Of a stretch of 64,000 nt of DNA, positions 1-10,499 are shown in pieces (positions within the stretch are counted from its first letter, which is position 1; each line of letters starts with the position of its first letter). A model generated the notes under the pieces. It worked only from the letters and a program-made list of their open reading frames with translations. It searched no databases and was not told the DNA's origin. Both the position numbers and the translations under genes were made by a program. The stretch is from Pseudoips prasinana. Its lineage: Eukaryota > Arthropoda > Insecta > Lepidoptera > Nolidae. The stretch spans positions 25,486,549 through 25,550,548 of the forward strand of contig OX621234.1 of NCBI GenBank assembly GCA_951640165.1, in the 5' to 3' direction.

Positions 1-795
1 AAATATTCTGAAATATATATTTTAATTTTAACTGCAAGTCTATATACTTTAACATCAAAATTAAGCACTTTCATAAAATATTTCATCCCTTATTTTAGTC
101 CCTTAGGGGTGGTATTTTCAAAAACCCTTCTTCAGTGGATGCCTACGTCATAAAAGGTAACTACTGTCAAAATTCAAGTCCTAACTGCAGCCGTTTAGAC
201 AGGCAGTATAAAATTATATCCCCTATTTTCCGCCCTTGGGGGTGTAATTTCCAAAAATCCTGAATAAATGCTATATATTTTAAACAGAAAGGCCAAATAC
301 TAATTTTCATGCGTTTAACTTCAAAAATATCGCATTTTTCATACAAACTTACATCCCCTATTTTATGACCTTCGGGGTGGAATTTTCAAAAATCCTGAAA
401 TATATATTTTTTATTTTTAACTATAAAGCCAAATGCTAATTTTCATGCGTTTAACTTAAAAATTGGGACATTTTTCGTACAAACTTACATCATGTATTTT
501 TTTCCCTTGGGGGTGAAATTTCCAAAAATCCTGAAACATATATTTTTTATTTTTAACTGCAAGGCCAAATACCAACTTTCATGCCTCTAACTTCAAAAAC
601 GGCAAAGTTTCATACTAACTTCGCACCCCCGTTTTACCCCCTTAGGGGTTAAATTTTTAAAAATCCTTCCTTATTCCTTGTCTACATTATAAAGAAAACA
701 TCTGTGCAAAATTTCAGCTTTCTAGGGCCAAGGGTTTGGGCTGGGCGTTGATGAGTCAGTCAGTCAGTCAGGACTTCTCTTTTTATTTATATAGA
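1..795 (+). repeat. Internally repeated lepidopteran-type element, about five ~135-bp units, GTCA-rich end
   Basis: A block built around 'CCCTTAGGGGTG'-like cores at about 101, 232, 371, 504 and 638, each followed by 'TTTTCAAAAATCCTGAA' and by 'AACTGCAAGGCCAAATACTAA'-like text. Spacing is about 131-138 bp, so the array is an old, diverged tandem. It ends with 'GGTTTGGGCTGGGCGTTGA', four GTCA repeats (about 752-770) and 'TTTATATAGATTT'. The left edge is cut by the window. No open reading frame of note. I recognise the style from lepidopteran genomes but cannot assign a class. Confidence 0.7.
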
Positions 796-2384
796 TTTGG
801 GGCAATACTATAAATATGTGACATTTCGAATTTCTTAGCTAATAAAAAGCACTTAAATTATTTATATATTATTGTTGATATTATTATTTTACCGTACAAT
901 AATATGACTTTTATTTTGAGGTATAAAGCCAACCCTCATACTAAGTATACTGTTTATATATAATATGTATTATAGCATGTAGTATAGCTGTAAAAATATA
1001 CATTTTACTATCTTTCTCTCTCGGAAACAAACCTACAAAAAGTAATGACATACGTAATTATTTTATGTCTAACTTTCTATAAGTTAAATTTAGAAATTGG
1101 ATTAACTTATAAAATATTCATATATTTTGACATGCAACGCTTTGAAATTTTTTAACGCTTACATAAACCTGAAAAATACAAATGATTTTTTTTCAATTTT
1201 GTACAACGTTTTATACACAAATAAAAATAGAGTATAAGTCATTAAGGAATAAAAACCACGTTTCAATGGCAGAAGCAAGAGCTTAAAAGTTTAACGTCAA
1301 AGATGTTAATTGATTATATTCAGTTGCACCGTCCTCCCTTATTAAAGGTACATACATACCTAGATGTTTTTTCCTGTAATAATTAACATAATGCAGAGGA
1401 ATTGCGACCGACACCCTCTAGAAGGTTTAAATTCAGATTTTTTTATGTTGGACGTAACATATAAACTTGGAGATAAAGATAATATTTTAGATAACTAAAT
1501 TACTTCCAACCAATTATATCAAAATTGGTACTTAAATATTGTAAGTGGTGTGCAGTGTGTGTAGCCCCGAACCTCCTGTTCGCGGAACTGGCCCACGCTC
1601 ATCAGCCGCGCCACTCACATGGCGCTTCGTTTCCTCTGACGTGGGTCCACTTTACAATGCACGCTTTGCCTACGTTTTCGCTTGACATAAAAAATATCTT
1701 TTAAAGTACATATTTCTAACCCCTAAAAATATCGTAAACACGACTACCAAAAAGGATAAAATAATAATACTCAGAAATAAAATAATACTTTTTTGTGCTT
1801 CCTGGTTTCTTGTGAACGTAAACATTCTTTTATAGTATGTTTACGTTACCTTACCTTACCTTATATTTATATTAGTAGTAGTAATTTTTATTAGTTTTAG
1901 AAAAATTATTCCTATGAAAATATTCTTAATTCTTTAGCGAGATTAAGTAACACATTCTCATTAAAAGAACCTATAGAAGAACTAAGTAGTTTCATTGGCT
2001 GTAGATGTCTCTGGATTATTGTCGAGACATTAGCAATTTTCAATAGGTACAACTCGTTCCTCGATTTTCATTACAATCCAGAGATTTGCTACGAAAAGCA
2101 TTCCTGTAATAATATGTGCGTCATATGAAAAGTGTGTTAGCGCCTGTTATACGATATATAGGTATACTCTTACGAATTGAATTCACATATACATATATCC
2201 AAGTTAAACTTCAATCAATATAAAAAAAAAATATATGTTTATAATCTTTCGGGCGATATACAAGTAGTAGCAAAACTATTAGGCAGAACCACTGTGGCGA
2301 CCACAGATCTCATAAAACATTCTGAACTGATAAAAATTAAAGGCTTATCACACATATTGGGCAACTTACACAATACCATATGAC
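796..2384. other. AT-rich stretch without a gene
   Basis: No supported gene. It contains a GC-rich patch at about 1545-1680 that stands out from the surroundings, and a short (TTACC)n microsatellite at about 1844-1862. The 68- and 103-codon frames at its right end overlap in opposite directions and run into the SINE, so they are not believed. Confidence 0.6.
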
Positions 2385-2387
2385 CTA

Positions 2388-2762
2388 ATGTCGTCCTCCT
2401 AGCCGAATTTTGGCCACGGCGGCCAGTCTCAATAGAGATTATATTAAAGTCATCTGCGCGGGGCATATTATAGTGCACAAGTGTGTGCGCATACACATGG
2501 GTAATTTTTATTCCATCACTCTCACGACCCAATGGGACTCCTAGCAACAACCGGAAAGAGGTCAGGTACAGGACCGACGGCTTTACGTGCTCTCCGAGGC
2601 ACGGGGGTCACCCGGGGTCACAACACCGCCAACTTCCAGACTTCGGGTCGCGGAGCTATTTTTCTTTTTACAGAAAAGTCCCAAAATGACTTTCGGCTTG
2701 ACCTGGGATTAGAACCAAGTCGATCTCCGCGGGTGAACACGCTACCGCTAAACCAACGAGAT
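2388..2762 (-). repeat. tRNA-derived SINE, family A, near full length
   Basis: Read on the minus strand, the head carries an A-box-like 'TGGTTTAGCGGTAGC' and a B-box-like 'GGTTCTAATCCCAGG', the split RNA polymerase III promoter of a tRNA-derived SINE. A body follows with 'TGCCTCGGAGAGCACGTAAA', 'GTGAGAGTGATGGAATA', 'GCGCACACACTTGTGCACTA' and 'GAGACTGGCCGCCGTGGCC'. The same body recurs at about 37.4, 47.8 and 63.8 kb. Three overlapping short frames here are incidental. Confidence 0.8.
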
Positions 2763-2765
2763 CTA

Positions 2766-2850
2766 CATACTATGGAAACCAGACAACTGATTAACATAGT
2801 TTTTCTAAATACATACATATTATAGATAAGACAGATTAAATAATCCGTTT
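2766..2850 (-). repeat. SINE family B, 3' part only
   Basis: 'CTATGGAAACCAGACAACTG' followed by an AT-rich stretch with TAAATACATACATATTATA matches the 3' half of the family B SINE (compare 38,700-38,780). It abuts the head of the family A SINE, so one probably inserted beside or into the other. Confidence 0.65.
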
Positions 2851-3430
2851 ATACAATTTTAATATCAAGCATAATTTGAATAATTGAAAAACAGACACAC
2901 AATGCGTGAATAAATGCATAAAAATACAAAAGCTGCAGTTATAACGCTATACGTAGGTGTAATTTCTAAAATAATCGATCCCCCACCCTTCACATTAACT
3001 GCGTCTGCCCGGCTTCGCCGAGGGACCCATCGTTATCGACCAAATTTTTATTATGCATATTTTTTAATTTTATTTTTTGTTTCACCCCCGCCCTTACCGA
3101 CGTGCGTATTAAATCAATACTCGCAGAGAGAGTTTGTTTTATTCTGAATACGGAATGCTCCGAGTTTTTTGGTAGAGCTTACCTCCTGAGCACGTCTATA
3201 TTCGTATCCCAATCTAATGGAATGCAATATGCGCTCGGAGTATGCATGCTAGCACTTTTTGTTTCCACTACTAATGCACGGCCAGTGCAGTTTTTGGGTT
3301 TTTAAAATATTTTCTTGCGCACGAGCCTATTTTTTGGATAACTGATCCTGAAATAGAGTTCGTGTCCTACGTGCGGGTTCTTATTGTTAGTGAAATCTAA
3401 TTATTCGCCATTCGGTCGGCTATCTTATCG
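2851..3430. other. Gene-free stretch, probably old transposon remnant
   Basis: Holds a short GC-rich string near 3000-3030 and text at 3130-3410 that reads like an old dispersed element ('GATAACTGATCCTGAAATAG'). Two overlapping ~70-codon frames (2914-3305) have low-complexity hydrophobic content and no recognised domain. Confidence 0.4.
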
Positions 3431-3431
3431 T

Positions 3432-3622
3432 GTACTTGACTGGCCTATTAGTCTATTCGTTAGTAACCCTGAATGCTAAACCAGAGGTCGTGGTTTCGAT
3501 CCCCACCCAATAAATCTTTGTGTGATGAGTACTATTTGTTAGTATGTTATATTGATATAGTATGGATAGTCTGTTTATCAGTTGTTTGGTAGTTTAGGCC
3601 CTGCCTTATTTGGGATATTAAT
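3432..3622 (+). repeat. tRNA-derived SINE, family B (diverged)
   Basis: Contains 'TGACTGGCCTATTAG' and 'AACCAGAGGTCGTGG' with a B-box-like 'GGTTTCGATCCCCACCC', then a 'TGTGTGATGAGTAC' body and a 3' part 'AGTTGTTTGGTAGTTTAGG'. It is homologous to the better copy at 16.1-16.4 kb, which lets the promoter boxes be recognised. Confidence 0.75.
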
Positions 3623-3934
3623 TAATTTATTACTTTGCTAGAGATTTAAATGTGCTTTACAGAATGTTAGTGGATCCGAAATATAGATCTTTTTCACTGT
3701 TATATCCATTTTGACGCGATTCTAGGATTACTTTATAGTCGATTAAAAACTTTTACAACAAGTTATTGAAAAGGCAATTTAATTGTTCATTCGTATCCTT
3801 ATTTCAACATTAAAGGTATATAAATTGAGTAGAATTTTAAAAATAACACAGAAACCAGAAACCACTCGATTTGATCCGGTCACATCAGTTGCTATCGGTT
3901 ATCGTTGATAGAAACATATGCAAATTGCCAGTGT

Positions 3935-4160
3935 GGCGAAGTGGTCAAGGAAGTCGCTTGTACCTCAGCACACTCGTGATTCGGGTTCGATCCCTGCACC
4001 GGACTACTGATTGTAACCATTTATGTGTCACAACTCATAAATAGTAGTTCTGAGTCCAGGTTTCCTTTGTACCTGTTGAATACATGTTGGTAAAACTCCC
4101 TCACGATACAATTTACACTCTTCTTTCTTGAGTAGGCACTAGTTACCAGTGGTTATAAAC
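3935..4160 (+). repeat. tRNA-derived SINE, family C
   Basis: A-box-like 'GTGTGGCGAAGTGGTC' and B-box-like 'GGGTTCGATCCCTGC' lie 45-50 bases apart and are followed by 'TGTCACAACTCATAAATAGT'. The opposite-strand copy at 20.1-20.27 kb shares the heads and this body. The tRNA-like part cannot be folded into a convincing functional tRNA, so it is a retroposon and not a tRNA gene. Confidence 0.8.
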
Positions 4161-4378
4161 GCTAAGAGTTGTTCAAGCTACCCGGTAGGCCTCTGTCTTG
4201 CCTTAACAAGTAATGTCTAATGACTGCAATTGAGACAGCCAGATTAAACACGGCGGTGGCACTCAGAAAGTAAACCAGAGGCGGTAACCAATCTATAAAC
4301 TGACCGCGCCCCAGGTGCTTATCCTCGCTCCTTACGGACCGATAACGACAGCTAGCCATAACGCCTCATCTTAATAAA
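4161..4378 (+). repeat. Dispersed repeat attached to SINE C
   Basis: 'GTTCAAGCTACCCGGTAGG', 'CTTAACAAGTAATGTCTAA' and 'AACTGACCGCGCCCCAGG' have counterparts in the same order at 62,925-63,145 and, in part and inverted, at 22,440-22,545. A 65-codon minus-strand frame inside it is incidental. Confidence 0.6.
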
Positions 4379-4620
4379 CGACGAATAAAGGTGCAATAAA
4401 ACATTTAGATTTCTAGACTAGTCGCTGCATTTGAATTCATTGGACTAATAAATATTAGTATAATGGAAATAATAGTTTACCGGCAGAAATGAGTACAAAC
4501 ATTGACCTGCCTCTCACACGGGAAATAGAGACAAGTTTCCCCGACGTAGTCTAACATTTGACAACACAGTTGTGACTGTATTGCCACGTAAAGACAATGG
4601 ATACTTATCCTATCACAGGG

Positions 4621-4884
4621 TTAAATTTCTTAGAAATATTTATGAAGAAATATTCATAATACGGTATTTTATATGTCGATTAAACCGTTTTAGCTATATT
4701 CAGTGCAGTAAAATTAAGATTCGTCACAGCTTTCCTTTTAAGTATAGTATTTTAAGTATCCTTGCATTAAATCTCTTAGAAATATTTATGAAGAAATATT
4801 AATAATGCGGTATTTTATATGTCGATTAAACCGTTTTAGCTATATTCAGTGCAGTAGAATAATTCGTCACAGCTTTCCTTTTAT
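4621..4884. repeat. Tandem duplication, two units of 146-bp period
   Basis: Units at about 4621-4742 and 4767-4884 share 'TCTTAGAAATATTTATGAAG', 'TATTTTATATGTCGATTAAA' and 'CACAGCTTTCCTTTTA'. They differ by a few substitutions and a short indel near the end, so the duplication is not very recent. The 76-codon frame across it is incidental. Confidence 0.85.
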
Positions 4885-4989
4885 AAAACATTCATATAAA
4901 TGAATCCATCGTATGTATCGAGTATCATCTTCTTGTTTAATGTTGCCTAGTCACGGCAGGCGGTCTTTTACTGAATCTAATTATGTCAG

Positions 4990-5105
4990 TTCTAAGACAT
5001 AGTGGACGTCTTATGACTGATATGGTTCTGGACAAAGGCTTCTCCCTAGGATCTCCCAGAAAGGCCGGTCTGGCGCTGCCCGCACTCAACGGCAGGTACT
5101 TTGCC
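4990..5105 (-). repeat. RTE LINE 3'-end fragment
   Basis: Contains 'GGACAAAGGCTTCTCCCTAG' and 'GGCCGGTCTGGCGCTGCCCG', the reverse complement of the RTE 3' end seen more completely at 7300-7565. Diverged and truncated at both sides. Confidence 0.6.
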
Positions 5106-5386
5106 CTACGTTGTCTATTATATCCTTACATCATTCGATGAACGTTAACATCGCCAAACTCTTGGATCTTATACAACAATTTAATCTCTTCTGCATACTT
5201 TCAGTTGAAGCGAACTGACTTATTTTATCTTTAACTAGTTATTAGGAAATCAGATCAGCTTTGTTCATTGAGTCAGATAATTTATTCAATTTTAATCACA
5301 ACCACATTTATGTGCGACTACATACGGGGCACACAACTTAAACAATGTGGCAAAAAAAACATAAAATAACTTTTCCGTTACCGTAA

Positions 5387-5450
5387 CAATATAACGTATG
5401 AATTATTAATATAATGATAGTTAATAATTCATTTATACAACGTTATATTG
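5387..5450. repeat. Palindromic inverted repeat (foldback remnant)
   Basis: The left arm 'CAATATAACG...GAATTATTAA' pairs with the right arm 'TTAATAATTC...CGTTATATTG' around an 11-bp centre. One arm has lost about seven bases. Probably the remains of a small MITE. Confidence 0.6.
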
Positions 5451-6034
5451 TGTGTAATAAATTTCGCGGAAATATAAAATCTCTTAGATTGTTTGCCTTT
5501 CTTTTTGCTGTTTTAATATAGCATTGGTTTAGTCTCACTCCGTCTTATGCACGCGATATTTTATATAAACAGTGTTAATAAACGCTACAATGGTAGTTCA
5601 CTCGCTACTATATTTTATAATTCGAAAGCCATAAGATACCATCGAAGTGGCAATTTGACTGAAGTTATTAATTCCTTTGTATACAAAGTTATAAGTTATG
5701 AACAAAATTGCTAACGTGTAAGGGAGCAATGAATCGAGGGACGTCAACGAGCCGTCCAAAATAAAAATATGATTACATTTTTGTCAATCTGCCTTCACCG
5801 AATACTGTTTCACGTCAAATTCCGTCCGGACCACGACAAGGTTTAAAGCTTTGAAATATTGAATGTTTTGTTTTTTTTATAAATATCTCTGCGTATTTTG
5901 ATACCATCGTAATGAAAAATAGTCTGTTTATACATTTTTACGTTAACATGTTTGTGCCATTAAATTCATCAGTCCTGGGAAATGGAAATGCTTGTGGAAA
6001 ATGACTATTCAAGAATCTATTAACTATCCAAATA

Positions 6035-6485
6035 AATAAAAATGGTTGTTATTCACATACAGATACTTTAAAAAAGCTCTTGTAAATGGTCAGAATAATA
6101 ACAGTAGTATTACAAATTAACAATATAGAACTAAGTATGTATTAATTCTAAGTGCAAATAGATTATTTGACCGTGACTTATATTTGCCCATATGGAATTA
6201 TAATGTAATTTATGATATTCCTGGTTTAGTTAAATGACTAATTGTTTGGATTTATTGCCAAAATGGTTATTTAATTATGGACACATTTATAGTTTTAGAT
6301 ACATTTTTCTACATAATGTCGGAATGGTTCTGTCCTGTCTTTGTTTGTAGCTTTAATACTACTACTGGATCCAAATGGCCGAACTAGAAAGACCATGCGA
6401 AACATACTTAGCGGGTCTAGCCCCGGGCTCGTTGGTTTATATTAAGAGCAGTAGTTACACTTGTGCCTGTAACTTGGATATAAAA
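6035..6485 (-). repeat. Dispersed repeat R2, retroposon 3'-end type (copy 1)
   Basis: Starts with an A-rich string and 'TTATTCACATACAGATACTT', then 'CTTGTAAATGGTCAGAATA', and ends with 'ATGCGAAACATACTTAGCGG'. The same order is found at 25,575-26,070 and the left half at 9,975 and 13,880. On the minus strand the A-rich edge reads as an AATAAA-containing 3' end, so this is probably the 3' part of a retroelement whose coding region is absent. Confidence 0.6.
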
Positions 6486-6639
6486 TAAAGATAAAACGTG
6501 TTAAGTACGTTTTAACGCAACTAATTCGCTTCGGAATAGCATAGGTTTTTATAACTATGTATATTGTTTATTAATCTTGGTCTGTTAGAGGACAATCGTG
6601 AAAAAGTAACGTGAGCATTTGATGGGAAGAATTCCAGCA

Positions 6640-6685
6640 TCCCCCTACACTGTTGTAGATTACGTAGTACTGTTGTAGGGGTTGT
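6640..6685. repeat. Short imperfect palindrome
   Basis: 'CCCCTACACTGTTGTAG' is followed at once by 'TACTGTTGTAGGGG', giving CCCCTACA/TGTAGGGG outer arms and a repeated TGTTGTAG inside. It lies about 70 bp left of the MITE at 6753. Confidence 0.5.
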
Positions 6686-6752
6686 ACGTGTCGTTTACAT
6701 AAGTCACTCTGTATCATTCACATGTGCGGTCGCAACATGGTTCCCCGCTAAA

Positions 6753-6993
6753 GGGGGCTACCGCCTAATTCACCGGTCATCGTGATCGTGATCGGCATTC
6801 AAATAGATGAAGGTTAAAAATAACGAAATCATTCATTTAATCGGCTTCCATGAGCACATATGATGTCATGAATGGTCTGAAATCAATTTTCAGCGTTGAA
6901 GCCAATTGAACGAATGATATAGAATTTTTTAACCTTTATCTATTTGAACGCCGATCACGATCACGATGACCGATGACTTAGGCGGTAGCCCCC
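6753..6993. mobile_element. Foldback MITE, 241 bp, ~95-bp terminal inverted repeats
   Basis: Both ends read 'GGGGGCTACCGCCTAA' inward and continue with 'CGGTCATCGTGATCGTGATC', 'TTCAAATAGAT' and 'AAGGTTAAAAA' on both strands, about 95 bp of inverted repeat with scattered mismatches around a ~50-bp centre. No coding capacity, so it is non-autonomous. No clear target-site duplication is visible at the edges, so the transposase superfamily is undetermined. Confidence 0.9.
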
Positions 6994-7299
6994 CAGGTAT
7001 TATAAAATAACTACTATTGGTGTGTTATGCTACCGTAGTAGTATACTTTTTACGTAATGTGTCTAACGCGAAGATATTTCAGCTTCATTTGTAGAGTGAA
7101 TTTTAGAGAGGATACACTGACGTTGCTTTAATAAAAACAGCTTCTTATTTTGTTAAAACTAGAACTTCTGGTGTATGATGAAGGTACTTCGAACATACAC
7201 AACTCATTATTTATAGCATAGACTGTTGATCTCATCAGTCTGTAAAATATTGATACCTTTAGTTAAGTTGTTAAGTAGGTACCTAGCGATGTCAACAAT

Positions 7300-7565
7300 C
7301 TGTAGATCATCATCATCTTCATCATATCAGTCAAAAGACGCCCACTACTGGAATAAGATCACCCAAAGTTCTCCACAATTGCCGGTCTGGCGCTATCCGC
7401 ATCCACCCTCACAAGATCATCGGTCCACCTTGTAGGGGGCCTGCCCACGCTGCGTCTTCCAGTTCGAGGTCGCCACTCGAGAACCTTTCTGCCCCAACGG
7501 CCGTCGGCTCTTCGGCCTATATGGTACGTACTTTGGTTTACCCGCGGATCTCAGCACTTCTGTCT
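7300..7565 (-). mobile_element. RTE LINE 3' end, with tail
   Basis: On the minus strand this is the C-terminal coding part and 3' end of the same family as the element at 39.9-42.8 kb: 'GTAGGGGGCCTGCCCACGCT' and 'CACTCGAGAACCTTTCTGCC' are shared. Unlike that element it keeps the 3' terminus, '...CAGTGG/GGCGTC...GACTGATATGATGAAG'-like text ending in an ATG/TGA microsatellite tail (seen on + as ATCATCATCATC at 7306). About 45 bp are missing near 7525. Coding capacity is lost. 5'-truncated copies with intact 3' ends are the usual product of target-primed reverse transcription. Confidence 0.85.
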
Positions 7566-7569
7566 ATAG

Positions 7570-8935
7570 ATAAGTAACCACAACAGTCGTTGAATTTCTG
7601 AGCATTTCTGTGCTATGGCGAGGTTGTTATGTTGACAGTAGCAGCAGTCAATCAAAATCGTCAACAACAGAAGTCTATTGGGTGATTATTATATATTTTC
7701 GGGAGTGAGGGAGGTCGCCAAAAGATGGCCGCGGTTACCGTCAAGGGCTACGATAGCCTCTAACATCACGGGGTTCGTATGTTTGTATCCTGTACTACTA
7801 AACCACTTAAAGTTAGCATTGAAATATATTTAAATGAATAAACACACAGTATTGAATTTCAATTTCATTCCATTGCGAATTACTGACGTACTTAGTTTCC
7901 TTAAAGACCTCCGCACACGAGTCTACTTAAGCATGACGCTGTATATGTGCTTGTCAAATTATAACGAAGTTACGCGTTACTTTTAATACAAGCGTTTTAA
8001 CTGCTGTCGACAGGTTTGCGCATTAGCCATACACTGAGCAATTGGACCGAACATTTTGAAAAGAAGTATAGTTCAAGGTATTTAAAATGTAGCATCGCTT
8101 CAACTGCGCTATAATCGCTTAATTAGCGTTAAAGAACATATTTTCCTACTGCCACTCTTGTTATTAGCACAACGATATACGCGAACGATATATATGTTTA
8201 GACGAAAGTATCGCGGCAAACCTTTAAAATATACCCTATTTTCCTAACAAAACTGTAAATATGGTGGTTTATGGTACTAAAAAATTCAATAAACCGCTTA
8301 AAACCTTTACAGAATCGCGACCGCGTAACTTTATAACATATTCACATTTTGATAGTAAACACCCTCTCTCCCAACATATTCCGGAGTTGGTTCATCAGAC
8401 CATATACACTAGCGGATATTTTAATTTAATTCCCACCTCTGTTTTACGTCCATCATACGAGTTTTACACAGAATTTAATTCATCATTTCATCGTTTTTAA
8501 CTGACACATTGATGGAGTGTTGACAAGTCTGTTTAAATTGGCGTGTACCGTGCTTTAATCGTGGTTTAAATAGTGATCATCCGTGTAAATTGGTCATCAG
8601 ATCGACTTATTATGTTGTCGGATTGTCCATAATCATCAGTGTTATGCGATATAGGTATTCCATTAATCTTTGTATTTATAGATAAAGCGTTTATGATATT
8701 TGTAAATGAATTAGTGATCTTTGTATTGCTTGTGTAATTGGGTCGTATAAGGTTTGAAATCAAATCTCTTTGGTACTGGTATGGTACGTATATTGGAGTA
8801 ATAATGGAGGAGACTTTTGAAAAGTTCATAAAGCAGAGCAAGGTTATTATAAAAGTGTCAAATATTAAGTAAGGTACATCGGCCATTTCCATTTTTACGC
8901 CTTACCAAAAACAACTTTAAAATCTGTATTTAACT
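7570..8935. other. Gene-free stretch with weak frames
   Basis: No supported gene. A 79-codon plus-strand frame (8261-8500) and a 108-codon minus-strand frame (8566-8892) are AT-rich and show no domain, signal peptide or splice context that I trust. A mildly GC-rich patch occurs at about 7705-7780. Confidence 0.5.
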
Positions 8936-8948
8936 AGAAAGGAATACA

Positions 8949-8991
8949 ACGTGTAGAGATGGTTAAAAAACTCTCTCTAATCTCTACACGT
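8949..8991. repeat. Short hairpin
   Basis: The 11-bp arms CGTGTAGAGAT and ATCTCTACACG flank a 19-base centre that itself holds AGAGA/TCTCT pairs. Could be a foldback remnant. Nothing ties it to a known RNA. Confidence 0.55.
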
Positions 8992-9229
8992 ATCTATTTC
9001 TGGTTAAATTATATCTTTTGAAATCTTACTTATAAAAATAATAAAGTAACAATTCAAAAGCTACTGCCAATCGTTAGTTTATTTAAATGTCACCACATCC
9101 CTAATCGTGAAGAACATACATTTTATAGATAGATACGGTAAAGATCTGTAAGTGTCAAAAAAGTATGACTCCGAATCAACCCCTCAACATCTGAATCGCC
9201 CTAAGTTGTAAAAATAAATGTTGGTATAT

Positions 9230-9430
9230 GTAGTGTTCGGCCTGCCACGCGGTCAGTGTATTCATGGGCTATCGCGTAAACACAGCGTACATTATTCGGC
9301 ACAAATGTGTGGCAGGATAAAAACTGTTTAATTGGACGTCGAGCGATGCCGGATCATTCGGTATCACCACGTGTGTGCATGCGGCTTTAGTGATGTTACA
9401 TTGTCGAGTTTGCGGTGACAGATTTTCACC
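9230..9430. other. GC-richer unique patch, possible regulatory DNA
   Basis: About 200 bp with clearly higher GC and CpG content than its flanks, an ACGCGGTCAG/TATCGCGTAA type of text and a CACGTG E-box near 9368. It does not match any repeat family in the window and carries no coherent reading frame. Candidate conserved non-coding element only. Confidence 0.35.
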
Positions 9431-9974
9431 ATGTTTTTTTTTGTTCAGTTTCAGAGTTTAGAAACAACTAGGGTTGTTAAATCGGAAATTTACAGTTTTA
9501 TTCTGTTTTATGTTATTGACTTTTTACGAACTCGGTAGTATTTTAAAATTTATCAATGTCGGAGAAATTATGTTGGTGTTATTTCTATTAAAGGCGAATA
9601 TTTTTTTACAATTAAACCTTATACTAAAAGTTATACCAAATTGGGAATACCAAATCTAAATGAGTTGACGTTGATGCTAATGTGCATAAGATTGTTAATT
9701 GTATATAATCAATTCGTTAATATATTTTACCAACCAGGTAGTAGGTAGTTAGTTTAGTACGCTGAATTAAAGGGTCATAGGAGCTAATTGCTATTGGTGC
9801 ATATTAAATTTTATAATAGCTAGCGGGAAAATTCATGCATAAAAGATGGGTTTGATTTTTAGTTTTATACGTTACTTTCTTTCGGTTAGTGTGCAGTAAG
9901 AGTTAATGCGACACCGAAAAGGGCATCAGAATGTCAAAGCTAATTAAATACACCACAGACGCAGATTTCATTAT

Positions 9975-10210
9975 AAAATTAAATGAAATGGTTTTATTCA
10001 TATATAGTTTAAAAAGCAATTGTAAGTAGTCAGTTATTTAATTTACACTAAATAACTGAAAGTAACTAAATCTATCATTGGATCTGTGACATATTTAATC
10101 AGACAGAAATATAAGTTAACTTATGATATTAATTGTTTAGTAAATTAGCTAACTTCTTGAAGTTATTGCCAAAGTGTTTATTTAAGGTTTTTAATATCAT
10201 TGCTATATTG
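9975..10210 (-). repeat. Dispersed repeat R2 (copy 2, partial)
   Basis: 'GGTTTTATTCATATATAG' followed by 'AATTGTAAGTAGTCAG' corresponds to the left half of the R2 family (see 6035 and 25,575). Diverged. Confidence 0.5.
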
Positions 10211-10319
10211 CTAATACTGCCGTATAGTTTAAAATATATTTGACTAGGTACATCTTATATGACTAGTTACTAAAAACTGATTTATGATAAAGTAAAAAAA
10301 ATACTTGGCGCATCACTAT

Positions 10320-10480
10320 TAAAACAAGTGCGAACAACAGGTGTGATGTCACGGCACGAGTCACCGCATAAAAATAGTGGGCAAATCTGGCAACCTGTTA
10401 GTGGGCAGTGACAGTGCCGATCCCGCTGCGCCCGATACTTTTACCACAAACTACCCCGATAGGAAGGGTGACGTTTGTAA
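10320..10480. other. GC-richer unique patch, possible regulatory DNA
   Basis: Roughly 160 bp with elevated GC, a TGATGTCA-like site, an adjacent CACGAGTCAC and 'GATCCCGCTGCGCCCGATAC'. No open frame and no repeat match in this window. Confidence 0.3.
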
Positions 10481-10499
10481 ATAATTCTAGCCAGTTAAA

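Noticed and set aside
1844..1862. (TTACC)n as a telomere-like repeat
   Set aside because: The lepidopteran telomere repeat is TTAGG. Three to four units of TTACC are an ordinary microsatellite.
3102..3305. Minus-strand segment ending GAG|GTAAGC as an exon
   Set aside because: The surrounding text reads as an old dispersed element, and the acceptor side is absent.
3941..4005. Possible functional tRNA gene
   Set aside because: Boxes A and B are good, but the stems do not close into a cloverleaf and the downstream body is shared with the 20.1-kb SINE copy.
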